Assembly: GCA_942491735.1 (NCBI GenBank)
Contig: CALOCN010000014.1
Coordinates: 1,674,001 to 1,738,000, forward strand
Direction of reading: 5' to 3'
Origin: CALOCN01 sp942491735
GTDB lineage: Bacteria; Eisenbacteria; RBG-16-71-46; JABDJR01
Length of the DNA: 64,000 nt
Shown: positions 11,428 to 19,526 of the stretch, in pieces
Layout: every line of letters begins with the position of its first letter
How positions within the stretch are numbered: the first letter of the stretch is position 1
Program-made: the position numbers and the translations under genes
The notes under the pieces: generated by a model
The model's input: the letters and a program-made list of their open reading frames with translations, nothing else
Told to the model about the DNA's origin: nothing
Databases searched by the model: none

Positions 11428-11913
11428 GCCAACCTCGCTCCCTGCACCGCGACAACTCCATCGCTGCCCGGCGCGTTGTTCGTAGTCGCGCGTCGATCCG
11501 CTACTTGGGCCGCGCGCGGCGGGTGTTTCGGGTCCTTGTCAGGTTATCGGCTCCACTTCAGGCATATTGCAACTCGTATGCCCAAATGGACGAAAAAGCC
11601 GGCGGTCTCGTTACCCGGAGAGGAGGGGGGTAAGGTCAACTCAAAGCAAGTCAACAGCTTGCAACAGTGTGCGTCATGCCGGCAGGAAAAACTCGACGTT
11701 CCCGGGTGTGGTTGGCGGGGTGTGTGGACCCCGGGGTCGGTAGGCCCAAGGGATGGGCACCGGTCAGGATCTGACCACCTGTGTGGGGCCCGCCGAGTCC
11801 GGGTCCGAGTCGCCCTCACCTTGCTCCCCACCCAACTGCCCCTATGCCTTGAACTACACGCTTTTTCCGGGAGTCATTCCCGGGGCCGGCGTGGCCTTGC
11901 CACCGCCTTTCCG
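11428..11913. other. 486-bp intergenic region upstream of prkA
   Basis: No convincing gene. A 95-codon frame on the minus strand has no family features. The region holds the sigma-54-like element at 11568-11583 and two short inverted repeats further upstream that could bind an activator: GCAAG-N7-CTTGC at 11646-11662 and GGTCAG-GAT-CTGACC at 11762-11776. The second lies about 180 bp upstream of the -24 box, a usual distance for enhancer-binding proteins. A small hairpin, CCGGGA-N5-TCCCGG, at 11867-11883 lies just downstream of the HIT gene stop and may be a weak terminator. Confidence 0.5.
11568..11583 (-). promoter_or_regulatory. Putative sigma-54 promoter of the prkA operon
   Basis: Read on the minus strand the element is GGGCATACGAGTTGCA. 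Against the consensus TGGCAC-N5-TTGCA it matches 9 of 11 defined positions, with the required GG-N10-GC spacing. Transcription would start near 11556, giving a leader of about 130 nt before prkA. The call rests on one element seen by eye. Confidence 0.5.
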
Positions 11914-12258
11914 TTAGCCCGGGGGCCAGGTCATGGGACGGCCGCCCAGAAGATGCACGTGCAAATGGAACACCGACTGCCCCGCGCTCTCTCCGGTGTT
12001 CACGACGAGGCGGTAGCCTCCGGCGACTCCCTGGTCGCGAGCGATCCGGGCGGCGGCGGGAAAAACCCGGGCCAGGGCGGTCTCGTGGTCGGCTCGCACG
12101 TCGTCGACGCCGGCGACATGCTGCTTGGGGATGACCAGGATATGGACCGGAGCCTGGGGCGCGAGGTCGCGGAAGGCGATGAGATGATCGTCCTCGTAGA
12201 CGACATCGGTGTCGATTTCGTGCCGGGCTATCCTGCAGAAGATGCACGAAGCGTCCAC
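11914..12258 (-). CDS. HIT family nucleotide-binding protein (HINT-like)
   Basis: A 114-residue histidine triad protein. The family signature HLHVHLL (H-x-H-x-H-x-x) is near the C-terminus, and the N-terminus has CIFCRIARHEI as in HINT purine nucleoside phosphoramidases. Such enzymes hydrolyse AMP-NH2-type bonds in the cytosol. A single gene, divergent from the lipoprotein gene at 12443. Length is normal. Confidence 0.93.
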   Translation of the reverse strand: MDASCIFCRIARHEIDTDVVYEDDHLIAFRDLAPQAPVHILVIPKQHVAGVDDVRADHETALARVFPAAARIARDQGVAGGYRLVVNTGESAGQSVFHLHVHLLGGRPMTWPPG

Positions 12259-12442
12259 GAGACCCCTCCCGAATGATGGTCCATCTTGCCAACTGGAAGC
12301 AAGTTAGCACCGGTCTTGACCATCGTCAACGCGCCGCCCGGCCAGGGGGGCGCTTCGCGTGCCCCGGGTCAACCTGCTATTCTTGACGGCTTGCCGAACG
12401 GTGGTTGGCCACCGCCCACCTTACAAAGGAGTCGATCGGATC

Positions 12443-12904
12443 ATGAAGACGTTGATGACCTGGAGTCTTTTTGCCGCACTGGCGTTCAGCCTCGTTGCCT
12501 GCTCGAGCGGCGACAGTGGATCCACGAACGAAACCGCCGAGAATGTCACGCCGAAGGCGGATCCCGTGGTCCAGACGGAGACCCCCACCGAGACCACGCC
12601 GCCTCCGGCCGCGGAAGCACCTCCGGTGACGCCCCCGGTGGATCCGAACCGTTTCGCTACCGTGTACGATCCCAACGCCACCTACACGCTGTCCGATCTC
12701 CCCACCGAGGGCAGTTTCGTGAAGATCCAGTTCGGCGGCATGACCGACGAGCAGGCCAACCGGATCGTCCATCGCATCAAGACCGAGAACTGCACCTGTG
12801 GATGCCCGAAGGACACCATCGAGGAGTGCCTCGTCAACGATCCCCAGTGCGGGACGGTGGTGCAGTTGGCCACCCAGATCATCCGGGAAGAAAAGGCCAA
12901 GTAG
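12443..12904 (+). CDS. Lipoprotein with a C-terminal CTCGCP motif
   Basis: A 153-residue lipoprotein: signal peptide with lipobox LVAC at about residue 19, a Pro/Thr/Glu-rich linker (~25-70), and a small C-terminal domain containing NCTCGCPKDTIEEC and a further Cys in NDPQC. Five closely spaced cysteines suggest metal binding or disulfide exchange. The start ATG follows AAAGGAG with 14 bp between. GCTATTCT at 12376-12383 may be the -10 region. I recognise the CxCGCP segment as one seen in exported proteins of several phyla, but I do not know a function for it. Confidence 0.78.
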   Translation: MKTLMTWSLFAALAFSLVACSSGDSGSTNETAENVTPKADPVVQTETPTETTPPPAAEAPPVTPPVDPNRFATVYDPNATYTLSDLPTEGSFVKIQFGGMTDEQANRIVHRIKTENCTCGCPKDTIEECLVNDPQCGTVVQLATQIIREEKAK

Positions 12905-12951
12905 GGAAGGGGTTCGATCCGGGTCCCGGGGCGCTGGGACCTGCGCGTGCC

Positions 12952-13407
12952 CTAGAAGGAGCGTCGCAGGTGCAGCGTGACCCGGAAGCCCCCGGTGGAG
13001 GGCTGCATTCTCAGCTGCATTTCGGTGCCCGAAAGCCCCCGATAGCGGAGGCTTTCCATGACCGAGTCGACCGAGCGCCATAGCTGGTCCGCGGTGAGCA
13101 GCAGGACCCCGGCATAGGAAAGCTTGTAGGCAAATGCGGCCAACTCTTCCTGCGAGGTCCGGGCACGGGGTGTCTGATCCGGGTGGAAGATCGGCGTCTC
13201 GTCCAGGGGATCTTCGGGGGTCAGGTAGTCGAGACTGGTGGTGTGGGAGGCGCCGGAAAGGGCCGAGAGCACCGCAGACCCGTGACCGGATGCGCGATCG
13301 TTGGCGTAAGAACTTGCCGAGCAATAGACTAAAGCGATGCACACCAGGAAGAGCCCGGTCAGGGCCGGGTGGATCGAATGGCTTGAACTACAGTTGCGGT
13401 GGATCAT
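12952..13407 (-). CDS. Small exported protein of unknown function
   Basis: A 151-residue protein with a signal-peptide-like segment at ~16-36 (ALTGLFLVCIALVYCSASSYA). The remainder has no recognised domain; the C-terminal 50 residues are likely alpha/beta (QLWRSVDSVMESLRYRGLSG...). It converges with the lipoprotein gene with a 47-bp gap. A GCTATAGT element at 13446-13453 on this strand is well placed as the -10 box. The start codon is the first ATG; an internal start is possible. Confidence 0.6.
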   Translation of the reverse strand: MIHRNCSSSHSIHPALTGLFLVCIALVYCSASSYANDRASGHGSAVLSALSGASHTTSLDYLTPEDPLDETPIFHPDQTPRARTSQEELAAFAYKLSYAGVLLLTADQLWRSVDSVMESLRYRGLSGTEMQLRMQPSTGGFRVTLHLRRSF

Positions 13408-13445
13408 CTGGCCTCGGAAGTCTGCCCGGGAAACGTACCTAGAAC

Positions 13446-13453
13446 ACTATAGC
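13446..13453 (-). promoter_or_regulatory. Putative -10 element GCTATAGT
   Basis: AT-rich octamer in GC-rich DNA, 39 bp before the start of the exported-protein gene. It shares its form with elements at 29772, 25829 and 29845. No convincing -35 box is seen. Confidence 0.35.
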
Positions 13454-13461
13454 ACAACAAA

Positions 13462-13881
13462 CTAGGGTTGCCGTCCCGGGCAATAGCCCTGGAGCCGGGA
13501 GAATAGTCCCTCCGGAAAGCTTCGCGGCTTGCCCTCCCGGTCCATCGGCATGTGGGTGGTAGATCCGGTGGCCAGGGCCCGTCCCTCCCGTTCTACCCGG
13601 TAGACAAAGACCACGCGACGGGTGCGGAGTTCCTCGATGGAGGCGACGATCTCGATCGGGTCGTCGTAGCGGGCCGGGGACCGGTACCGGACCGTGGCCT
13701 CGGTGACCGGGAGAAAGATGCCCTGCGACTCGAACTCGGAATAGGGCATTCCCACCGCGCGCATGAAATCCCCCCGCACCACTTCGAACCAGACCAGGTA
13801 GTTGGCGTAGTACGCCATCCCCATCTGATCCGTCTCGGCATAGCGGACGCGAAACGCGGTGCGGACCTCCGATCCGTCCAT
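13462..13881 (-). CDS. YbgC/FadM-type acyl-CoA thioesterase
   Basis: A 139-residue hot-dog-fold thioesterase of the 4HBT family. The N-terminal RVRYAETDQMGMAYYANY carries the catalytic Asp (TDQMG) and the A-Y-Y-A-N-Y helix start; RYRSPARYDDPIEI follows as usual. It hydrolyses short or aromatic acyl-CoA/ACP thioesters in the cytosol. An in-frame ATG at 13965 would give 28 extra residues, but these would overlap the divergent alanyl-tRNA editing gene start, and GGAG precedes the ATG at 13881, so the shorter form was chosen. Confidence 0.88.
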   Translation of the reverse strand: MDGSEVRTAFRVRYAETDQMGMAYYANYLVWFEVVRGDFMRAVGMPYSEFESQGIFLPVTEATVRYRSPARYDDPIEIVASIEELRTRRVVFVYRVEREGRALATGSTTHMPMDREGKPRSFPEGLFSRLQGYCPGRQP

Positions 13882-13923
13882 GCGAACCCGCTCCGGCCAG
13901 CGATCGTTTCCCTCCGACTCGCG

Positions 13924-13929
13924 TATACT
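13924..13929 (+). promoter_or_regulatory. Putative -10 element TATACT
   Basis: TATACT 34 bp before the alanyl-tRNA editing gene, in the divergent region shared with the thioesterase. No good -35 box at 16-18 bp. The core GTATAC is palindromic and could serve both directions. Confidence 0.35.
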
Positions 13930-13963
13930 CAAGTGCTTCCTCCTTGCCGCGTGGCCGGAACCC

Positions 13964-15160
13964 ATGAAAACCCAACGACTCTACCATGATGACGGGACCG
14001 TTCGGTCCTTCGACGCCAAGGTGCTCTCGGTCGAGCCCGGTCCGGAGCCGGGGACGGTGGACGTGTGCCTCGATCGCACCGCGTTCTATCCCACCGGAGG
14101 GGGGCAACCCCATGATGTGGGAACGCTGGACGGGTTTCCGGTCCTGGACGTCATCGAAGCGGAGGAACTCGTCGTGCATCGGGTTCGCGGTTCGCTCCGG
14201 GAGGGGACCGTCCGGGGGGAGGTCGACTGGGATCGGCGCCTGGATCACCGCCAACAGCACACCGGCCAGCATCTGCTCAGCGCCGCCTGTCTTCGGGTGG
14301 CGGAGGCGGCCACGGTTGGATTCCATCTCGGGGTGGAGCGTTGCACCATCGATCTGGACCGGGAAGTCGACGAGGCAAGCCTTGCCCGGGCCGAGGCGGC
14401 GGCCAACGACGCGGTGCTGGAAGACACACCGGTCGAGGTCACCTGGTACAACGCGCCCGGTGACCTTCCGCCCACCGTTCGCAAGGAAGCGCCGGTCGAG
14501 GGTGCGATCCGGGTGGTCTCGGTGCGGGGAGTCGATGCGTCCCCCTGTTGTGGGACGCACTGTGAACGCACCGGTCAGGTGGGTCCGATCAAGGTGCTGC
14601 GCTGCGAGCGTCATCGCGGCGGGGTGCGGGTCGAGTTCGTCTGCGGGCGGCGCGCGTTGCGCGACTACGCCGCTCGCCTGGAGGCGCTTCGCAGCCTGGG
14701 CCGGACGTTCACCACCGACGACCTGGAGACGCCGGCACGTGCCGAAGCGTTGCTGACCGAGTTCCGGGCAGCCCGTGCCCGTGCGGACAGCCTGGAGGCG
14801 GAACTGCGTCGGCGGGTGGAAGCGGAACTTGTGACCCGCTGCGCCGAGGGAATCACCCTGCACGACCTGGGAGTGGGGCGCGAAGGCTGGGTGGGAAAGG
14901 TGGCCCCCGGGGTTGCCTCCGCGGCTGGAGAGCCGGTCCTGGTGACCGCCCCGGACGGGGAGGGTTGGCGGATCGCGGTGGCGGCGCCGGTGGCTTCGGC
15001 CCGTCCCGCATCCGAATTGCTACGGGATCTCAACACCATTCTGGGCGGGCGGGGGGGAGGCAATCCCCAACTGGCCCAGGGTCGCGTGCCCAGGTCGACC
15101 TTCGAGGATGTGGAGCGGGCCTGGAGCGCCGTTTCCGCGCCGGGAGAATCCCATGCCTGA
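13964..15160 (+). CDS. Alanyl-tRNA editing protein (AlaX family, long form)
   Basis: A 398-residue free-standing homologue of the alanyl-tRNA synthetase editing domain, which hydrolyses mischarged Ser- or Gly-tRNA(Ala). Zinc-binding motifs are intact: HTGQHLL (H-x3-H) and CCGTHC (C-x3-H type). The N-terminal FYPTGGGQPHD is typical. The C-terminal third includes a coiled segment (~265-290) and a DHHA1-like GGRGGGNPQLAQG. ATG was chosen because homology starts immediately (TVRSFDAKV). Its stop overlaps the folE start by 8 bp, so the two are probably one transcript. Confidence 0.92.
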   Translation: MKTQRLYHDDGTVRSFDAKVLSVEPGPEPGTVDVCLDRTAFYPTGGGQPHDVGTLDGFPVLDVIEAEELVVHRVRGSLREGTVRGEVDWDRRLDHRQQHTGQHLLSAACLRVAEAATVGFHLGVERCTIDLDREVDEASLARAEAAANDAVLEDTPVEVTWYNAPGDLPPTVRKEAPVEGAIRVVSVRGVDASPCCGTHCERTGQVGPIKVLRCERHRGGVRVEFVCGRRALRDYAARLEALRSLGRTFTTDDLETPARAEALLTEFRAARARADSLEAELRRRVEAELVTRCAEGITLHDLGVGREGWVGKVAPGVASAAGEPVLVTAPDGEGWRIAVAAPVASARPASELLRDLNTILGGRGGGNPQLAQGRVPRSTFEDVERAWSAVSAPGESHA

Positions 15161-15758
15161 GAACCCGTCACCGGATGAACGTCTCGAGGACGTGGTCCGC
15201 TCGTTCCTTTCCGGGGTGGGTGAGGACCCTCGGCGCGACGGGCTGCTGGACACGCCGCGTCGTGTCGCCGAGGCCTGGCGCACCGAACTCCTGGCCGGAA
15301 TGCGCGAGTCGCCCGAGACCCTGTTCGAGGGAGCGGTGTTCGAGGAGTCTTCGGACCAGATGGTCATGACCCGTGACCTCGAGCTGTTCTCCCTGTGCGA
15401 ACACCACCTGTTGCCCTTTGTCGGGAAAGCCCACGTGGCCTACGTTCCCGATGGGCGCATCGTCGGGTTCTCCAAGATTCCGCGACTGGTCGACCTGTTC
15501 TCGCGGCGGCTGCAGGTCCAGGAAAGACTCACGCGCCAGATTGCCGAGGCGCTGGAGACGCATCTGCGCCCCCGGGGAGTCGCGGTGGCCGTGGAGGCGA
15601 GCCACCTCTGCATGACCATGCGGGGGGTACGCAAGCCGGCCTCCCTGGCCGTGACCACCGACCTGCGCGGCGTGTTTCGCGAGGATGCGGGCCGCCGCGC
15701 CGAGTTTCTCGCGGTGATCGGGCGCTCCGGCGACGTAGACCCCTCGGCGGGGATCTGA
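15153..15758 (+). CDS. folE: GTP cyclohydrolase I
   Basis: A 201-residue GTP cyclohydrolase I, first enzyme of tetrahydrofolate synthesis, turning GTP into 7,8-dihydroneopterin triphosphate. Zinc ligands are visible: Cys and His in SLCEHHLLPF and Cys in SHLCMTMRG. Other family signatures are GLLDTPRRVAEAW and VGFSKIPRLVDLFSRRLQ. The ATG at 15153 overlaps the end of the upstream gene. The 6-phosphogluconolactonase gene follows after 15 bp. Confidence 0.96.
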   Translation: MPENPSPDERLEDVVRSFLSGVGEDPRRDGLLDTPRRVAEAWRTELLAGMRESPETLFEGAVFEESSDQMVMTRDLELFSLCEHHLLPFVGKAHVAYVPDGRIVGFSKIPRLVDLFSRRLQVQERLTRQIAEALETHLRPRGVAVAVEASHLCMTMRGVRKPASLAVTTDLRGVFREDAGRRAEFLAVIGRSGDVDPSAGI

Positions 15759-15773
15759 GAGAATGCGCGCCGC

Positions 15774-16514
15774 ATGAAGGACTTCAAACTCCCCGAAGGA
15801 CACACCATCCAGGTCTTCGAGTCGGTGGACGCCCTCATGGAAGGGGCGGCGCGGGAAATCGTGTCGCGCCTGTCCCTCGGGCGCGCGGTGGCCCGTCTGG
15901 TCCTCCCCGGCGGCCGGACGCCCCGACCCCTTTTCGATATCCTGGCCAAGTCGGTGAAGCTGGATTGGAATCGGGTGTGGTTGACCTTCAGCGATGAGCG
16001 AGCGGTCCCTCCCGGTCGTCCCGACTCCAACTACCGCTCCGCGCTCCAGGTGCTTCTCGAGCCCCTGGGGATCCCGGTCAACAGCGTCATCCGCCTACGT
16101 GGCGAGGACCTTCCCGAGGTCGCGGCCCAAAAGGCGCACCGGGAACTCCAGGTCTGGGCCCAGCGTCAACCGCTCTTCGACCTGGTCATTCTGGGCCTGG
16201 GCGCCGACGCGCACGTGGCATCCCTTTTCCCCGCCGACAACTGGCCCGACTACGGCATGTCCTATGCCGCGGCCACCCACCATCCTTCGGGTCAGGACCG
16301 GATCACCCTGACGCCGCTGGCCCTGCGCTCCACGGCGTTCACCCTCTTCCTGGTCTCGGGCGGTTCCAAGGCGGAAGCGGTCCGGGCCACGCTGACCGCT
16401 TCGGAGGCCTCTCCACAGCATCCGGCCCGCATGGTGGTACCGCCGGGTGGGCAAGCCCTCTGGCTTCTCGACACGGACGCGGCATCGGCCCTGCCGGAGG
16501 CCTGGCGGACCTGA
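15774..16514 (+). CDS. pgl: 6-phosphogluconolactonase
   Basis: A 246-residue SugarP_isomerase/DevB-type lactonase that hydrolyses 6-phosphogluconolactone in the oxidative pentose phosphate pathway. Signatures: LVLPGGRTPRPLFDIL, WLTFSDERAVPPGRPDSNY, and LGLGADAHVASLFP. The last replaces the usual G-x-DGHxASLFP with GADAH, a conservative change of Gly to Ala. The gene lies 15 bp after folE on the same strand. No zwf or gnd gene is nearby. Confidence 0.92.
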   Translation: MKDFKLPEGHTIQVFESVDALMEGAAREIVSRLSLGRAVARLVLPGGRTPRPLFDILAKSVKLDWNRVWLTFSDERAVPPGRPDSNYRSALQVLLEPLGIPVNSVIRLRGEDLPEVAAQKAHRELQVWAQRQPLFDLVILGLGADAHVASLFPADNWPDYGMSYAAATHHPSGQDRITLTPLALRSTAFTLFLVSGGSKAEAVRATLTASEASPQHPARMVVPPGGQALWLLDTDAASALPEAWRT

Positions 16515-16614
16515 GATCGGGCTTCCCGGGGAACCTGGCCCCGATTCCCGGGTCCTACCAGGGGGACGGTTCCGTACTGTTGCTGAACCCTGCCCCCAAG
16601 GAGTCTCAAACGCC

Positions 16615-17475
16615 TTGAAGCCCTGCCTGCTTGTCCTGTCGATCCTCATGGTGCTCTACCCCGGGTTCGCCCAGGCCGGGGCCTGGGTCCAGGAGCCGGG
16701 GACGACCTATGTGCGCTTCGTCACCGGCTACCTGGGGACCGACGAGCGGTACGACGCGTCGGGGGATCGGGTGCCCTTCGACGACGCGGGCGGGGGAACA
16801 CGGGACACGCAGTTCAAGGATCTCTCCAGCACGCTCTACATGGAGTGGGGGGTCCATCCGCGCTGGAACCTGATCGCCGACCTGACCTGGAAGTACGTCG
16901 AGGCGGTCCAGCCCTCGGCCGCGTTCAAGACCTGGGGCCTGGGAGACATCCGGCTCGCCATCAAGCGGGGCCTTCTCCAGGACTCCCGGTTCGTCCTGGC
17001 CACCGGAGCCATGGTCCTTTTTCCCACCGGCTACGACTCGGACGAGTATCCGTCCCTGGGTTCTGGGGTGAACGAGCTCGCCCTCTTTCTCCAGGGGGGA
17101 ACCTCGGGAACCGGGTACTGGGTCAACGGCGATGTCTTTTTTCGCTATCGCGGCGATCCGTTTCGCCCCCTGCTGGAGGCGGCGGTGAGCGGCGGTTCCG
17201 GCAAGGGCCGGTTCAACGTGCGGGGGGAAGTGCGCGCCGGTGTTCCGATCGGGGACTCCACCCTCAACGGGAGCCCGGACGACCTGCGGTTCGATCCCAC
17301 CACGGTGGACCCCACCTGGCTCGACCTGGCCGGGGTGGCCTCGTTCGATACCCGGGCCGGAGTCGGCGTCGAGTTGGAGCTGCGCAGCACGGTGGCGGGG
17401 GAGAACACCCTGAGCGGGACCCGGATCAGCATCGCCATCGCCACCAGTCCCGTGTGGCGCTGGAGCGGGTCATGA
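16615..17475 (+). CDS. Outer-membrane beta-barrel protein
   Basis: A 286-residue exported protein with signal peptide CLLVLSILMVLYPGFAQAGA followed by alternating hydrophobic/polar strands (WVQEPGTTYVRFVTGYLG; YMEWGVHPRWNLIADLTWKY; YWVNGDVFFRYRG) typical of a beta-barrel. Substrate unknown. TTG at 16615 is preceded by AAGGAG with 11 bp spacing, so it was preferred to the ATG at 16648, which would shorten the signal peptide. It overlaps the next gene by ATGA, so the two are probably co-expressed. Confidence 0.72.
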   Translation: MKPCLLVLSILMVLYPGFAQAGAWVQEPGTTYVRFVTGYLGTDERYDASGDRVPFDDAGGGTRDTQFKDLSSTLYMEWGVHPRWNLIADLTWKYVEAVQPSAAFKTWGLGDIRLAIKRGLLQDSRFVLATGAMVLFPTGYDSDEYPSLGSGVNELALFLQGGTSGTGYWVNGDVFFRYRGDPFRPLLEAAVSGGSGKGRFNVRGEVRAGVPIGDSTLNGSPDDLRFDPTTVDPTWLDLAGVASFDTRAGVGVELELRSTVAGENTLSGTRISIAIATSPVWRWSGS

Positions 17476-18164
17476 ACGGAGCCGGTCGTCTGCTCGGGTT
17501 GTGTCTGCTGATGGGGATGGTCGGGTGCGGTCATTCCGTCACCCCGCGCGGGGGGTTCGACGACCCGGCCAACATCCCCCTTCCCGAGGACCTCGGCGTG
17601 TTCCCGTCCCGGGGCGGGGTGAGCGTGACCTGGTTCTCCGAGCCGGAGATCTTTGCCGTCATCGACGGCTGGAATCTCTACCGGGCCCGGGGTGTCGGGG
17701 AGCCCACGGACGCGGACTATCAGCTGCAGAACCGGGATCTACTGGTCGAGGATGCGTTCCTCGACGACGATGTGGTCGACGGGGAAACCTACTGGTATCG
17801 CATGACCTCGGTGACCCCGGCCGGGATCGAGAGCCTGCCGACCGAGCGGGTGCGGACCCTCGTCGACTTCACACCGCCGCCGCCGCCGCTCAACCTGGAA
17901 GGGGAGGCGGAGGAGAACCCGGGAGGCGGGTGGATCATCCGGTTGCGCTGGGATCCGGTCGCGGATCCGACGCTGCGCCACTACAACCTGCTGCGCGATC
18001 CGCCGGATCCGTTGCTCCCGGTCATCTCGGGGTTGCTCTCCCCGGACTTCATCGATACGCGGGTGGAGGCCGGGTCCACGTACGTCTACGTGGCCACCTC
18101 GGTCGATGACAACCTCAACGAGAGCGGCCCCAGCGACCCGGTCACGGTGACCGTGCCGCGATAG
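17472..18164 (+). CDS. Lipoprotein with fibronectin-III-like domains
   Basis: A 230-residue lipoprotein with lipobox MVGC at about residue 19. Two Fn3-like modules follow (~50-135 and ~140-230), with strands such as VSVTWFSEPEI, DGETYWYRMTSVTPAG and AGSTYVYVATSVDDNLNESGPS. The modules are separated by a run of five prolines. The start ATG overlaps the stop of the beta-barrel gene. It may sit on the outer membrane beside that barrel; no enzymatic feature is seen. Confidence 0.75.
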   Translation: MNGAGRLLGLCLLMGMVGCGHSVTPRGGFDDPANIPLPEDLGVFPSRGGVSVTWFSEPEIFAVIDGWNLYRARGVGEPTDADYQLQNRDLLVEDAFLDDDVVDGETYWYRMTSVTPAGIESLPTERVRTLVDFTPPPPPLNLEGEAEENPGGGWIIRLRWDPVADPTLRHYNLLRDPPDPLLPVISGLLSPDFIDTRVEAGSTYVYVATSVDDNLNESGPSDPVTVTVPR

Positions 18165-18180
18165 CCTGCGGCGGAACCGT

Positions 18181-18777
18181 CTAGTGGATTTCCTCGACAC
18201 CCGCCTTGGCCCGCTCCAGCTCGGACAGGAGCGAGGGGGACGCCCAGTCGAGGGGGCCCTTGGCCTGGAAGACCAGCATTCCATGGGGATCGTAGATCAG
18301 GGTTTCCGGCCAGCGCCGTACTCCAAGCAGGTCGCCCGCCTTGCGATCCTTGTCCAGGTAGAGCGACGCGCCGGGGATGCCCAGATGCTGGGCGCGTTCG
18401 CGCACCCCGTCCCAGGAGGGGGCGCTGGCCACGAACAGGACCTCGATGCCCGGATCGTCGGCGATGGTGCGGGCGAACGCCGCCGCTTCTCCGGCTTCGG
18501 AGGCGTTGCCGTCCATGCGGAAGAAGTGGAGGACCAGCACACGTCCCGGGGTCCCGACCAGGTTCCGCCGGTTTCCCGCCGTATCCTCGATACGGACGAA
18601 ACCGGTTCCCTTCAGGCTGGCCATGGCGTGGTCATGGTCGGCGTGCCGTGGCGGGGTGAGGCTGAAGAACATCTGGACTGCGATGAAGCCCATCACCACG
18701 AGGATGCCGACCGCGAAAATGATACGGGGTGCACTGCTGGATCCAAACATGGCGCGAAGGATACCGGATGGACGCAT
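18181..18777 (-). CDS. TlpA-like thioredoxin-fold protein lacking redox cysteines
   Basis: A 198-residue protein with an N-terminal membrane anchor (IIFAVGILVVMGFIAVQMFF) and a periplasmic thioredoxin/TlpA-like domain. Where TlpA proteins have W-C-x-x-C after the first core strand, this one reads LHFFRMDGNAS, and the whole protein has no Cys. The cis-Pro region is kept (RRWPETLIYD). It is probably structural or a chaperone rather than an oxidoreductase. It is divergent from the selenoprotein gene by 41 bp. An internal ATG at 18750 is an alternative start. Confidence 0.75.
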   Translation of the reverse strand: MRPSGILRAMFGSSSAPRIIFAVGILVVMGFIAVQMFFSLTPPRHADHDHAMASLKGTGFVRIEDTAGNRRNLVGTPGRVLVLHFFRMDGNASEAGEAAAFARTIADDPGIEVLFVASAPSWDGVRERAQHLGIPGASLYLDKDRKAGDLLGVRRWPETLIYDPHGMLVFQAKGPLDWASPSLLSELERAKAGVEEIH

Positions 18778-18818
18778 CGGGTGGAAGGTTCCTGCGTTCG
18801 CCTGCTAGGATTCCCCAC

Positions 18819-19481
18819 ATGACCCTACCCATCGCATTTCCCCGACCTGTCCTGCTCCTTCCCGTACTCTTGGCGTTGGCCCTTTCCGGCCGCGCCCTGG
18901 CGGAGTCTCCCATGGAACTGCCTTCGAGCCCCGGCGAGATCTGTCCCGTACTGGTGGGCACGGAGATCCCGGACGCCCTGATCCAGGATCTGGACGGGAA
19001 TGAGGTGAGCCTGCACGAGGCGGTCGGGGGCAAGCCCACCGTACTCATCTTCTATCGTGGCGGTTGGTGACCCTACTGCAACATGCAGCTCGGTGAGCTG
19101 CGCACGGTGGAAGCGGAACTGGACTCCCTCGGGTATACCCTTCTCGCGCTGAGTGCGGACCGCGTGGCCGAGTTGCAGCCGGTGCGGGAGGAGAACGAGC
19201 TGGGCTATGCGCTCTATTCCGATGCTTCCCTCGCCGCGGCCAAGGCCTTTGGCCTGGCCTGGCGCATGCCGGACGACATGGTGACGAAGTACAAGGACGG
19301 GTACGGGATCGACCTGGAAGCGGCTTCCGGGATGGATCACCACTCGCTGCCCGTGCCGGCCGTGTTCGTGGTCACCGCCGACGGGCAAATCGGGTTCAGC
19401 TACGTGAATCCGAACCACCGCGTTCGCCTGGATGTCCAGCTTCTGGTCGCCGCGGCCAGGGGGCTGGTGCCCCAGGAGTAG
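18819..19481 (+). CDS. Exported peroxiredoxin-like selenoprotein (UGA = Sec84)
   Basis: The frame is interrupted only by TGA at 19068-19070. Read as selenocysteine, it gives a continuous 220-residue AhpC/TSA-like protein with signal peptide RPVLLLPVLLALALSGRALA. The active site is IFYRGGW-U-PYC: Sec84 stands where Prx-like proteins have the first Cys, and Cys87 makes a U-x-x-C pair. Homology continues on both sides of the TGA (LGYTLLALSADR; VPAVFVVTADGQIGFSYVNPN). A perfect hairpin lies 14 nt downstream. TGA works as a normal stop in neighbouring genes, so Trp recoding is excluded. It probably reduces peroxides or disulfides in the periplasm. No SD is evident; TAGGAT lies 7 bp before the ATG. 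Confidence 0.9.
19085..19101 (+). promoter_or_regulatory. Bacterial SECIS-like hairpin
   Basis: GCAGCTC-GGT-GAGCTGC: a perfect 7-bp stem whose apical loop begins 21 nt after the UGA and contains G. Position and loop match what SelB needs in bacterial SECIS elements. It lies inside the coding sequence. Confidence 0.75.
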
Positions 19482-19526
19482 TCACGGGAGCTTGCCCTTT
19501 GGTCGTCGAGCCCGGATGATCGGGGC

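Noticed and set aside
11544..11831. A 95-codon minus-strand frame upstream of prkA
   Set aside because: Arg/Pro/Thr-rich translation without a domain; it would overlap the sigma-54-like promoter.
12911..12930. GGTTCGATCC resembling a tRNA T-loop
   Set aside because: No acceptor, D or anticodon stems around it.
19068..19070. TGA in the Prx-like gene read as Trp or as a nonsense mutation
   Set aside because: TGA ends many neighbouring genes, a UxxC motif and hairpin fit Sec, and a second independent gene (37879) shows the same pattern.
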